Below are positions 37,507 to 46,949 of a stretch of 64,000 bases of DNA, in pieces; positions within the stretch are counted from its first letter, which is position 1, and every line of letters begins with the position of its first letter. The DNA lies in NCBI GenBank assembly GCA_036924285.1, contig JAYKYS010000004.1, positions 32,768,001-32,832,000 on the forward strand, in the 5' to 3' direction. The notes under the pieces are model-generated. The model was not told where the DNA came from and made no database searches. It saw nothing but the letters and a program-made list of their open reading frames with translations. The DNA comes from Asterella californica. Lineage: Eukaryota; Streptophyta; Marchantiopsida; Marchantiales; Aytoniaceae. The translations under genes and the position numbers were made by a program.

Positions 37507-39649
37507 ATGGCGGGTCGACGTTGGAGTCAATTTCCTTCCGATCAAATCAACTACCATGGGCAGAGACGTCCGAATAACGTTCAAGTTATTTAGATTCCAG
37601 AGGATCTTTTAGACACTTACTCACGTTTACGTCATGCACTGGGATCGCAAACGTCACATGCCGCTGTCTTGAGATGGTTGTTGGATGGTTCAGCAAGACG
37701 TATAGATGTCTTAGTGGCTGCTCGTGCACAACGTATAGCAGCCTCCGAGCATGTGTCTGATGAGTCCATAGTTGAACAAGAGTCACTAAACCATGTGAGT
37801 GATAGTCAGACTATTGTCCCCGATAGTCAAGTTGAGCCCACGAGAGTGCGTACTGATGAGTTGGAGGAGGAGCCTCACGTCGAGACGGAGGATGAGCCTC
37901 GGACACGCGTGGAGGCCGAATATGGGTTATGGGGCAGAGGAAAGATCATGGAGTTCTGTGATGTATTTCGTGTGAAATGTCCACAATCAGATTGCGTATT
38001 GTATTGCACCGCACCAGTTATTACAAAGTTGCATCAAGTTTGGCAATTGAAGTTCGGATGCGATGCAGGCCATATGACGGTTTTTGTGACAAGGGAGATG
38101 GAGAGAGAGAGGATCGCCAGAGGGCAGATGTACCACGTTGCATTATGTGCGGGTCTTAGTTATACCTCAATTGCGAGTATGCTAGAGGTCATGCGACTTC
38201 ATGTCCCCACAGAGAGACATTGGTATGATTTTCAAGGTGGAGTTGGACGTCCTCTCGGGTGGTGCAGTGCTGCATTATTACAATGGGAGGAACACAATGT
38301 GGCGATGCATGCAACATTGTTTGGAGGTAAATACTTATCTTATCATTTATGTACATAAGATATTTGATATTTATGTGTGTTTTTGATTATTATCAAGATT
38401 CTTATAAGTGTTTTTTGTAATATTGTACACACTAGAGCCTTTGATCCTATACGTCGATTGTCGATGAGATTCATATCACAATGGATATCATGAGACAGTT
38501 CCATTCATCAATGCAGCCGACAATCGAATTATTGAGATGGTCACGATGACGCGGATGGAAGCTGAGAGCTTTTGGAGAATAGAGACGGCCGCGGTTCAAA
38601 AAGGAAGTGAGAATCTCCAAGAGAAAGGCATGTTCATCTTGGAGATTATCCATGATGATATTCACGCTGTTGACACTATTATTGATAGGTATGTAACTTC
38701 ATAAGCTGTTTTGAAATTGTTTTGGAGAAAATTCTATTTTCCATGGTTTCATCTTGCATCTTGTGGTGCAGGAACGAGATCCGTAACCAAAAGGATCTTT
38801 GGCACAAGTGTAAGGGGATTGTTACCAAATTCAAGGAGGAGTTGCAAGATGTGCGTATGTCTACGAGTGATCAGGGAATCGAGGATGCACGGAGCAGGAG
38901 CCAGCTAGCGGTCTTTTCAGTGTCAACATTGAAAGAGTTTTTGTCGAGCTAGAGCTCTTCCTCTAGGCGGTTCAAAGATAGTGCTCGTGAATCGAATTGC
39001 CGAGCATCTAGCTCTTCCGACAGAGGATTACTGGCAGCCTGACGCACTCGAGGACTGAAATACCCTGAGCTTGGTGCACAAGATATTGCTTATAAACTCA
39101 AGTCATGGATTTACACTTGTGCTCATCGTGCTTTTGAGAGGTAATAAGTTCTATGTCATAGTTTATCGCTTTTGTGATTTCTATATTTCAATCTCACGTT
39201 ATTACAATTTTCGCTTATCTAACCATATTTCTTCCATTTGTTGCAGAGGGGACCTTCGTCCGGAGTTGATGTGTTTTGACATCTTGACTGCCGCATCACA
39301 TTGGGCTGGCGATCATTCGGATTGTCGTATTCTTCCAGGCGATCGACCTTGTAGTGAGCGCGAGTTTGGAGAAGGTGCACGCTTTCCACATGACGGAGCT
39401 ACTCATCTTGCAGTGGCGGCCTTCCTTACTAAACACATTACACCAGCGAAGATGCGATTCTACATACGCGCGAGAGAGAATTTCATGAGCGAGACCTTCC
39501 ACTCTGTCATCAACAAGTTTGCGACGAAGAGGATCAATTGGGAGAGATCGCATGAGGCTCGATTAGCTTGTGCTGCTATGGATTGGAACGAGAACACGAC
39601 CGGCAACAAACAGGGTGCTTGTGCGTCGAACAACGGCATGGAAGGATGA
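37507..39649 (+). pseudogene. Transposase-like gene with introns, copy B (best preserved)
   Basis: Probable exons are 37507-38326, 38436-38688, 38772-39140 and 39247-39649, with GT-AG borders that restore the reading phase. It starts MAGRRWSQFPSDQ. Only a few defects are seen: TAG at 37591, TGA in the second exon, and stops or a frameshift in exon three. An acidic stretch is followed by a Cys/His region (VKCPQSDC, KFGCDAGH). Later blocks are LYVDCR, IIEMVTMTRMEAESFW, IIHDDIHAVD, DLWHK, ASHWAGDH, ILPGDRPC and SHEARLACAAMDWNEN. The repeated acidic residues and the D-L-W-H motif resemble a transposase family known to me from animal elements. Exact superfamily and catalytic residues are not certain. 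Confidence 0.7.
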
Positions 39650-40744
39650 ACTGAGACAACGGATTTTTGGATACTGATAATAGGTAAATAAAATTATTTC
39701 TTTACAAGGTATATTATTTCTGGGTGATTTTGAGTTTACGGTGTATATTTTATCTTGCTGTGGCGGCCTTTTATACTTACACTTTTTCCTAAAAAAATGT
39801 TACAGAAGGTGCCTGTTCCTGCTGGTTTACGACAGACTTTTGTGTCTGCTTTTATTATCCTTACAAGGTATATCTTTTCTTTACATTTCATTTTTAATTG
39901 TCTTTCCCTGCCACTAGTCAATATAGTTGCGGTGATTGTAACAGATTGTGTGATCTCTTGTCTGTTCAATTCTTGCAGGGGTGCATTTTCTTGCTGGATT
40001 ACGAGCTTCATACTGTATCTGCTTTTATTGCCCTTCAAAATAATTATATAAGGTCACTTTTTGTTATGAGTCCTCTTGAGACAAATACTTGGTGCAAGTA
40101 TGCCATTTGTCAAATTCTTGCTATATTTTGAAATATATTTTAAAAATATATTTATCATCAAAACTCGAGGCTATACCATGAATGAAGCTAGACCATTTTT
40201 GGAATATATTAAGCATTATATAACTTATAATTCTTTGGTGAAAGGAAAGAGACTTTATGTTGGTAACAGAGCAGCTCCTTACACTATGTATACAACATTA
40301 TATATCACTTTCTGTGGCTCTGCATCGAAAGTTTACATCTTATCTTTGCAAATCTAGCTTATCAAGAACCACGGGTGTTCCAAATATCAGTCCGGATTTG
40401 AACTTAGATAAAAATTTGTGTCATTTCGGTAGCATCGGTTCCAGGTTCAGTTATGGATCCTGTTCAGACAAATACTGGGTCTGGACTTGAAATATATTTT
40501 TCTCGGAATACTCTTATGGTCAGAACTGCCTTTCCCATGTACCAATATATTTCCGGGATCTGGACCTTTGCTCTATTGTGTTGCTCTCTTTTGCAGAAAA
40601 TTGTTACTAATGTTTCCTCTGCTTGCTCACCTTGGATGGTTGATTGCCCTGTTTACTGTCTGCTCTGTGAGTATAAGCACATCCTTGTAAGTTTCCTTTT
40701 TTAATACTGACTAGAGTATTTGCTAATGGTCCACTTTAGATAGA
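39650..40744. other. AT-rich interior of element 1
   Basis: No gene recognised. Diverged direct repeats occur: TGCTTTTATT followed by CCTT at about 39850 and 40020, and AGACAAATACT at about 40080 and 40468. Confidence 0.45.
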
Positions 40745-41146
40745 TTACACGTAGATTTGTCTGCGTTCAGTAGTTGGAGTGCATTCCAACTCAATTTTCC
40801 CTTCTTCCATCTTTTCCGGAAGGAAATGAAAATTCGTTTCAATGTGCTTAGTCTTTCTGTGATGTTTTGGAAACTTGGCAAGTGAGATAGATATCACATT
40901 TAGTTTTATAAGAAGTACAAACTCCCATCCGAAATCCCTTAACAGCCTTTTCAGCAAAATAGCTTCTTTGGATGCTTCAGCCAAATATTCTGCAGCCATA
41001 CTTGATAAAGTAGTACATTTCTGCCATGTATGACCATGACACCACTCCTCCATCGAAAGTAAAAGGACATCAGTGGGAACTGGTTGGGAAGTTTTCTGTT
41101 GTCTGAACATCCTGCGAAGTCTGAATATTGAAATTTGGTTCTTCAC
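40745..41146 (-). pseudogene. Ty1/copia RNase H fragment
   Basis: The minus-strand frame has the copia RNase H end: AAEYLAEASKEAILLKRLLRD, then a block with SISLAKFPKHHRKTKHIE, then a tail with EEGKIELECTPT. The usual Y/CDN block before it is altered (LLIKLN). Only the C-terminal end of the polyprotein is present, with no LTR. It is probably a fragment that inserted into or was captured by element 1. Confidence 0.8.
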
Positions 41147-41365
41147 GTAAGCTTTTATAAGTAACCAGAGGAGCTGGTCGAGGCATCTTCAACTGTCTTC
41201 TCTGTTCTTGATTCTGTGAAGAACTGTAAACAAATAACGAAAGACTGTAAGACTACATGTAAGACTGTAGACTGTAAAGACAAATAACGACTGTAAGACA
41301 AAAGACTGTAAACAGCTAACGAAAAACTGTGAAAAACTTCGAAAATCTGTGAGAAAGTAACGTCA

Positions 41366-41450
41366 GTGGGAATTGAACCCACGAAACCTCCGTCTGGGTT
41401 GACGTTTCACAGGAGTGCACAAGCAACTCCTGGACCCGCTAGTCGGGATG
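41366..41450 (-). repeat. tRNA-like (SINE-like) piece, copy 1
   Basis: On the minus strand a short hairpin (AGGAG...CTCCT) precedes GGAGGTTTCGTGGGTTCAA, which includes a pol III B-box-like GGGTTCAATTCCC. It aligns with the plus-strand piece at 44360-44450. I cannot fold a complete tRNA. Both copies lie just downstream of SYTE genes, in gene orientation. Confidence 0.55.
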
Positions 41451-41513
41451 CAGCTAATATATATGCAATGCAGATGTCCTGGGAAGATAAAACATGCAAA
41501 CATGAAACAGAAC

Positions 41514-41916
41514 TTACTCTTTGCAGCCAACAAATTCCTCTCCAGGAGATGACCAAGTAACCTTCACAGCTCTCTCTAACGACTCAAGTAACTGAGTTCG
41601 ATCTTTGTATCCAAGACAAAAAACTATAGCCATGTACACTTGAAACCTTTTCCGCGATAGTTTGACCTCGGTGTATGATGCTGCTGCACAAGCCAACAGT
41701 GGTAACTCGTTGTCAAAACCGACATGCATATCAGTCCGTTGAGAAGACCTCTACACATGCCTCGGAGAACACAGGAAACTCAGATCGAATTTGATCAGGA
41801 GTCACCAAGATGGGAGTTTCTAAAACTCCTCCACTGACAACCCAGTGGCCAAGCGCTTCCCCTTCCCACTGAAGATTTGCTGTATGGCGAGATTCTACTG
41901 CCTTAGACTCAGCCAT
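41514..41916 (-). pseudogene. SYTE-family small gene, element 1 copy (frameshifted)
   Basis: Two overlapping minus-strand frames together cover the family. The first (41916-41731) has HWVVSGGVLETPILVTPDQI. The second (41729-41514) has FDNELPLLACAAASYTEV and then KRFQVYMAIVFCLGYKDR. Aligned with the intact copy at 43871, the break falls at the junction, at about 41730, and fits a single-base shift. A good splice donor (GTAAGT) overlaps the end. Function is unknown. I see no signal peptide, membrane segment or catalytic motif. Confidence 0.65.
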
Positions 41917-42299
41917 GACTGCAGATCAATCGTCAAGAAACCGCGCCAAGAAACCGCACTGTGCAGCCACTGCACAATCACGATATTCACACCCGCCGGA
42001 GCGAAAACGTGCCAAGATACTGCACTGTGCAGCCATTGATAAAGCGCGCCAAGAAACCGCACTGTGCAGTCACTGATAAAGCACGATATTCACACCCGCC
42101 GGATCGAAAACGTCTCTCAAAACGTGATGCAGTGCTCGAATGTAGGCAGTGCACTCAGAAGGGTTCTGTGTTTGAACGCGGAAGGGTCCTGTGCTTGAAC
42201 AAGACCCATTAGTTTCAACGATACCAAGGCCGAGGCCTTCAGATTCAACAGCCAAGACTTTCAGATTTAGACGAAGGCCTTCAGACTCCCTAAACAGAA

Positions 42300-42580
42300 G
42301 ATCTAATTCCTGCCGCCAACTCCACGGAGATACAAAGCATAGAGAAAAAGCACCAAGATCGAAAGCACAACCATGAAGTCCAGTTCCTGCCGTCAACTCC
42401 ACCGAGATACAAAGCACAGCAAGAAAGCACCGAAATCGAAAGCACAAGCAAAAAGCTTGATTCCTATCGCCAACTTCACTGAGATACAAAGCACAACGAC
42501 AAAGCACCGAGTTCAATAGCACAAGCAGAAAGTGCTGCTTTCTGTCGCCAACTCCACCGAGATCGAAAGTAGAACGAGGA
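42300..42580 (-). repeat. Tandem repeat, period 77, in the leader of the element 1 SYTE gene
   Basis: Four units are anchored at GCCAACTCCAC-like sites at 42315, 42392, 42469 and 42547. They lie between the right terminal TATA (42821, minus) and the gene start. The minus-strand frame through them is open only because the repeats are; I do not call it a protein. Confidence 0.8.
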
Positions 42581-42788
42581 AACACCGCGATAGCAACGAC
42601 GAGATGGCACGCGCACAGCAACGATGAGAAATGTCAAAATTCGGGCCGTCGACTACTGCCTGCGGTAGTACGAACGCATCACCTAGGGCAAGTCCTGCTC
42701 GGGAAGCTGGGCAGGGCGGGAAGTCTCACGGCCGAGGCAGGAAGAGTCACTGACCGCCTAGACCCTAACACGATCCAGCCAAAGGCAT

Positions 42789-42839
42789 CCGGAGAGAATG
42801 ATTCTCTCCGGCCCTTTTATACTCTCAGTGGGGGTTTAA
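42789..42839 (-). repeat. Right end of element 1 with hairpin
   Basis: On the minus strand: TTAA (42839-42836), ACCCCCACTGAGAG, then TATAAAA beginning at 42821. A perfect 23-base palindrome lies just inside at 42789-42811. The TATA is correctly placed to drive the minus-strand SYTE gene. This is a possible terminal promoter. Confidence 0.65.
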
Positions 42840-42866
42840 ACCACCAGGTCTCCTATAAAAGGGGCG
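42836..42866 (+). repeat. Left end of element 3 / promoter-like box
   Basis: TTAA (42836), ACCACCAGGTCTCC, then TATAAAA at 42854, the same spacing as in the other ends. The string CCTATAAAAGGGGCGT is shared with the right end of element 2 (minus strand near 59120). Both face a SYTE gene, which supports a promoter role. Confidence 0.65.
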
Positions 42867-42914
42867 TCCTGGCACCCTGCTGATGTGGCATTCTGCCGCG
42901 TAAGCCAGACCTGC

Positions 42915-43160
42915 ATCGAACAGTGACGGACTGCCTAGAGCCGGAATTTTTGAAACTCGCCTGAGCGCGTCGTGCGCATTTAGATTTTTTTTTCGTCGTC
43001 TCTCGGTCGTTCGCTTCCAGGCTTCCTCGTTACGGTCGAATAGTGACGGACTGTCTGGAGCCAGAATTTTTGTAACTCGCCTGAGCGCGTCGCGCGCATT
43101 TAGGTTTTTTTTTTCGCCGTCTCTCGGTCGTTCACTTCCAGGCTTCCTCGTTGCGGTCGC
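42915..43160 (+). repeat. Tandem repeat, period 120
   Basis: Two copies are anchored at GTGACGGACTG (42923 and 43043) and end in CTTCCAGGCTTCCTCGTT. Each has a T-run. It forms the start of the leader of the SYTE gene at 43871. Confidence 0.9.
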
Positions 43161-43484
43161 TCGCTTCCAGACCTCTCTCGTTGCAGCTTTCCGCTTTTGC
43201 TATCGCTTGGTCGTTCGCTTCCACGCATTCTTGCTATGCCTTTGCCATCACGGTTTTGGACAGTTCTTTTTTGTACAGGTTCGACGTTTGCTCGGTCGCT
43301 CGCTTTCACGCTTCCTCGCTGCGGCTCTGCCATCGCTGATTTGAGTTGTTCTTTTCTGTTCAAGCTCGAGGTTTTCAGTGGTCTTCTCTCGCCATCGCTC
43401 CGCAGGACTTCCCGTCGAAGTTTGCATCTTTTCACACCAGTTCTCAGGTTATTCTCGGTTCTTACTGGATTCAGTGGTTAGCTT

Positions 43485-43685
43485 CAGGTTCTTCTCGGTG
43501 TACTGTGAGTGCTACCACGCTTCCTCATTTGCTTCGATTCTTCTCAGTTCTCAGGTTACCAGTTCTTAGGTTATTCTTGGTTCTTACTGGATTTAGTGGT
43601 TTGCTTCAGGTTCTTCTCGGTGTACTGTGAGTTCTATCACGCTTCCTCATTTGCTTCGATTCTTCTCAGTTCTCAGGTTTTTCGC
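43485..43685 (+). repeat. Tandem repeat, period about 123
   Basis: Copies at about 43491-43556 and 43614-43679 share GTGTACTGTGAGT and CACGCTTCCTCATTTGC. The CTGTGAGT site, also present in GCACTGTGAGT at about 43830, looks like a splice donor. The leader may contain duplicated small exons. Confidence 0.8.
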
Positions 43686-43870
43686 GGTTCTTTTCAAGTT
43701 CAGTGGTTTGTCTCAGGTTCTTCTCGGTTCTCATTGTTGAGTGATATTTCTCGGTTCTTTTCGGTTTTCATTTCAGTTTCTTGTAAGTTTCTAACGGAAT
43801 GGAAACTCGTGTTTTCTATTAAGGGGGTGCACTGTGAGTACTATCATCTTTCTGGATTCTTTTAGGTTTC

Positions 43871-44260
43871 ATGCCACATACTGTGAAGCGACGGAGGGTG
43901 ATGGCTGATGATGAGTTGAGAGATGTTTGGGTAGTCTCGGGTGGCTGTCTTGGTGACAGTTCTTTATCTTTCACGACAGAAGAACTGCGAGAAAGTTTTC
44001 CTGGTTATAATGCAGCTGTGATGGCTTTCGTTGTCTCTGATGGAGGTGCACACCTGTGGGACTTTGAGAGTGAGTTGATAGCTTGCATTTCTGCCTCTTA
44101 TACTGAAGAAACCTCCAAAAAGAAACGTTTCGCCATTTACAGAGAGCCTTTTTTTCTACTTGGCTATGTAGAACGGAAGCAGTTGCATGAACTCCTTGAA
44201 GCTGCAGTAAAATCCGAGTTTCATGATCACATGGAAGTTTTTGTCGATTTTCAGAACTAA
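43871..44260 (+). CDS. SYTE-family small protein, element 3 copy (intact)
   Basis: The 129-residue frame starts at ATG 43871 (MPHTVKRRRVMADDEL) and ends at TAA 44260. I do not recognise the family. Conserved blocks shared with the copies at 41.5 and 57.9 kb are WVVSGGCLGDS, TTEELRESFPGY, LWDFESELIACISASYTEE, KKKRF and LLEAAVKSEFHD. The first residues are basic; the rest is acidic and looks globular, with no signal peptide or membrane segment. It sits next to the terminal repeat in each element, with a long repeat-rich leader, so it is probably an element-encoded accessory protein (DNA-binding partner or regulator are guesses). Confidence 0.6.
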   Translation: MPHTVKRRRVMADDELRDVWVVSGGCLGDSSLSFTTEELRESFPGYNAAVMAFVVSDGGAHLWDFESELIACISASYTEETSKKKRFAIYREPFFLLGYVERKQLHELLEAAVKSEFHDHMEVFVDFQN

Positions 44261-44322
44261 GTTTTTGTTTCTGATGTACATTTCGGTTCTCATATCTCTG
44301 TCTTTGTAATTTTATTCTTAGC

Positions 44323-44352
44323 GGCATTCAGGATGCATGATGCATCCTGAAT
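44323..44352. repeat. Perfect hairpin downstream of the SYTE gene
   Basis: ATTCAGGATGCAT and its complement, with 13-base arms around one base, stand about 65 bases after the stop codon. It could end or process the transcript. A second hairpin (TAGGAGCTG/CAGCTCCTA) follows at about 44360-44383. Confidence 0.8.
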
Positions 44353-44359
44353 AGCAGGT

Positions 44360-44450
44360 CTAGGAGCTGCTGAATCAGCTCCTACGAAATGTAATGCCCA
44401 GATGGGGGCTTCCAAGGGTTCAAATCCCTGTAGCATGTCATGAAACCGTG
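44360..44450 (+). repeat. tRNA-like (SINE-like) piece, copy 2
   Basis: The hairpin is followed by CCCAGATGGGGGCTTCC and GGGTTCAAATCCC, the B-box-like part. It aligns with the minus-strand piece at 41366-41450. Both elements place it after the SYTE gene. Confidence 0.55.
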
Positions 44451-44639
44451 TCTCTTGCAGGGTACTCCTGATGCACGGTCTTCTCGGCTGGAGGCTAGAC
44501 TAAGACAGTGGTTTAGGTGCCAGTTACAGACTTCGGAGTAGTTTGCAAGGTGGCTGGAACACTGCTCGGGTCTACAAAGTTTTCGCTTGTACCTTATGAC
44601 GAAGGAAGCTGTTTTTTTCCCGGTTTTCCCAACGAGCTC

Positions 44640-45382
44640 GAACAGGAAGTCGGAAACTTGAGCTCCGATGTCTTCGTCGTTCGTGTACTTCGGTTCAAGT
44701 TTACCAGCTTCTTTTGCTGTCAAGGCCAGCTATCCATGGCTGTCAAGGTCTCGACCAGAATGAAGTCCATCACACATGACGGCTCACCTCCATTCTGCAT
44801 CCTCTTCCTGCTCTTGCTAGCGCATTTGGCTAGTGTATCAGTCAGAACGACAACTGACTTCTTCGCTTGGTAGTAACTAAAACCTGGAATGTTGATGGGT
44901 AAAGTCATGGTCCCCTTGTTGAAACTTTCGTAGTTCTTGTTGAACTGGACCTTCTCTTCGTCCTCTAAATACGGTCTGAGGAATGTAGTCTGTGAGGTTT
45001 CCAAATTAGCATGTAACAGAAACCTGAGCTGGAGTGGTTCTTTCCTCGTTTCGAAGGTCTTGATCCCTTGAGCTATATGCTTCCGAATCAGCTTCTCTTG
45101 AATGGACAGATACAGTGCCAGAGCTTTCGGGGTAAAAATCAGACCGAGGCGTTTGCGCAGGTCACGATGATCATCCCCGAACATGAAAATGAAATTATTC
45201 TGATCCTCCCAGAATTTCACAGGGTCTGCAACCATAGCATATACATTGCCTAAAACTGGTATGACGTAACTTCGCCCTGCCAAGTGCTTCGCCTTCTTGA
45301 AGTACGAAATCTGCTCATACACTATGTACAGCACCAAAGCCGTTCCTACGATCATCTTCCTTTGGCTGACACTTACCTTCAA
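44640..45382 (-). pseudogene. Captured CYP710A (sterol C-22 desaturase) fragment
   Basis: The main frame 45382-44720 codes 220 residues, from the N-terminal membrane anchor (MIVGTALVLYIVYEQ) through VIPVLGNVYAMVADPVKFWEDQ, FIFMFGDDHRDLRKRLGLIF and LETSQTTFLRPYLEDEE. These are CYP710 blocks. Between FWEDQ and FIFMFG about 50 residues of the family are missing. At about 44722 a short duplication around CCTTGACAGC shifts the frame. The protein continues with KYTNDEDIG to about 44640 and stops before the oxygen-binding I helix core and the heme cysteine. It cannot be an active P450. CYP710A makes stigmasterol-type sterols in green plants. Its place between the SYTE and transposase genes suggests gene capture. 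Confidence 0.8.
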
Positions 45383-45599
45383 GCCATGTCAATTTGCCAC
45401 TCCAAAAAATGTTACGAGGAGTGAGATACCTTACACCTAGACAGTTGAAACCACTGCCCTAGTCTCGGCTTAGAGTCACAAGGAGTTACTGTGTAACTCC
45501 ATAATGAAATCATTTCCATAACATTATTGAGTTTAGTGCAGATGACGAGAAAAGTTAGACTAAGTTTGGAGTTAGTATTTTTGTGTTAAAAAAATATAA

Positions 45600-46145
45600 C
45601 AAGTTATATAGGAAAAAAACATATATGTAGTATGTTGAAAATTTTACAACAGAAAAGGAACAGCAAGTTTGGAGTTAATATTTTAATTTTATGAAAAAAT
45701 AACAAGTTATATAGAGTGGAAACATTTAAGTAGTATGTTGAAAATTCCACAACAAAAATGATATGCAAGTTTGGAGATAATATTTTTATGTTATGAAAAA
45801 ATAACAAATTATATAAGGTGGAAACATTTATGTAGTATGTTGAAAATTCCACAACGGAAAAGGAACAGCAAGTTTGGAGTTAATATTTTTATCTTATGAA
45901 AAAATAACGAGTTATATAGAGTGGAAACACTTATGTAGATGTTGAAAATTCCACAACGGAAAATGAACAGCAAGTTTGGAGTTAATATTTTTATCTTATG
46001 AAAAAATAACGAGTTATATAGAGTGGAAACATTTATGTAGTATGTTGAAAATTCCACAACGGAAAATGAACAGCAAGTTTGGAGATAATATTTTTATGTT
46101 ATGAAAAAATAACAAGTTATATAAGGTGGAAACATTTATGTAGTA
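45600..46145 (-). repeat. Tandem repeat, period 102-103, about six units
   Basis: Units are anchored at TGGAAAC sites at 45717, 45819, 45922, 46024 and 46127, with a diverged unit before. Each has GCAAGTTTGGAG and ATGAAAAAATAAC. A single related unit stands downstream of transposase copy D (57550-57680), so this is an expansion of a normal 3' part of the element. Confidence 0.9.
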
Positions 46146-46400
46146 TGTTTAAAATCTACAATGAAAACTGTTGTTAACTGGTACTGAAGTACTTGTTGTT
46201 CGTCACCTGTGCAGAAACAATCAAATTATCAGTTATAGCTGAATCAACATTCACAACCAAAAAATATCACCTAGCAAGTTATGTATGAAGTGAACAACCA
46301 TGTTTAATACTTACATAAACTAAATAGTATGCTCGCCGAATATCGTGTCTCTCAACTCAGTCTTCCATGCAGTTGTTCTCTCAGGTAACTCTCGGCGTGT

Positions 46401-46850
46401 CTAAGTCCGGTTGCGCACTGTCGTATGTTGAGGACGTCGCTGATAAATCTTGATGGGCTCCCGACGTGTATTCTCGTTCCAGTCCATGCAACATGCCGCT
46501 AATCGAGCTTCATGTGACTTCGCAAAATGTGTCCTTTTCGTGGTAAACTTGTTTATGACCGAGTTGAAAGTCCTAGACATATAGTTCTCTCGAGCTCTAG
46601 TATAAAATTGCATCTTCGTTGACGTAATGGTCTTCTTCATGAATTCTACCATAGCTCGATGAGTGGGAGAATCTACAATGCAGACATCATTTAGTTTACA
46701 TCATAATCAAGATTATGTCTATCTAATATGCACATTAGAATTGACATTAGAATATAGAGAACATACCTCGTAGATAATATATGTCTGAGACGGGTGTATT
46801 TAGGTTCGAGATATTGCAGCAAGGTCTGTCTCCGGGTAGAGTAGACTGCA
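46401..46850 (-). pseudogene. Transposase-like gene, copy C (3' end only)
   Basis: Two exons remain. 46850-46767 reads LPGDRPCCNISNLNTP and then DIYYLR. A GT-AG intron separates it from 46672-46401, which reads FYTRARENYMSRTFNSVINK and SHEARLAACCMDWNEN. Exon borders match copy D exactly. The 5' two-thirds are absent; a Rep copy follows upstream at about 46.95 kb. Confidence 0.75.
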
Positions 46851-46949
46851 TCTCTGCTACAAGTACTTGTGGCTACTGCTGAACAACTGTGATGGACGGG
46901 TCGGTCTATGTATCTCTTTGTATACCTCCTCCTGCACTGGCCACAACGT

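Larger units (their letters stand above)
36561..42835. mobile_element. TTAA-flanked two-gene transposon, element 1
   Basis: The element is bounded by TTAA at 36557-36560 and 42836-42839. Both ends share ACCCCCACT and then TATAAA, with identical spacing from ACC to TATA; the left end has one extra A. Inside, left to right: subterminal hairpin, 152-base tandem repeat, transposase-like copy B (+), a copia fragment, a tRNA-like piece, the small SYTE-family gene (-) and its tandem-repeat leader. Order and strands match element 2. The SYTE name is my label for the shared SYTE motif. All genes are broken, so it cannot move by itself. Confidence 0.6.
42840..46900. mobile_element. TTAA-flanked two-gene transposon, element 3 (left end only)
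   Basis: It starts right after the TTAA at 42836-42839 that it shares with element 1. Gene order is the mirror of element 1: SYTE gene (+), then a captured CYP710A fragment (-), 102-base tandem repeats and transposase-like copy C (-). The transposase is cut short and a HUH Rep copy follows. I looked for a matching far end between 47 and 54 kb and found none, so the right limit is a guess. Confidence 0.5.

Noticed and set aside
42070..42621. 183-codon minus-strand frame
   Set aside because: It runs through the 77-base tandem repeat, and its repeated residues simply mirror the repeat unit.
45604..46057. Two 82-codon minus-strand frames with repeated NILHKCFHL-like residues
   Set aside because: They come from the 102-base AT-rich tandem repeat.
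45600..46145. CRISPR-like array
   Set aside because: The repeat is one continuous 102-base tandem unit without distinct repeat and spacer parts, and the setting is a plant nuclear genome.
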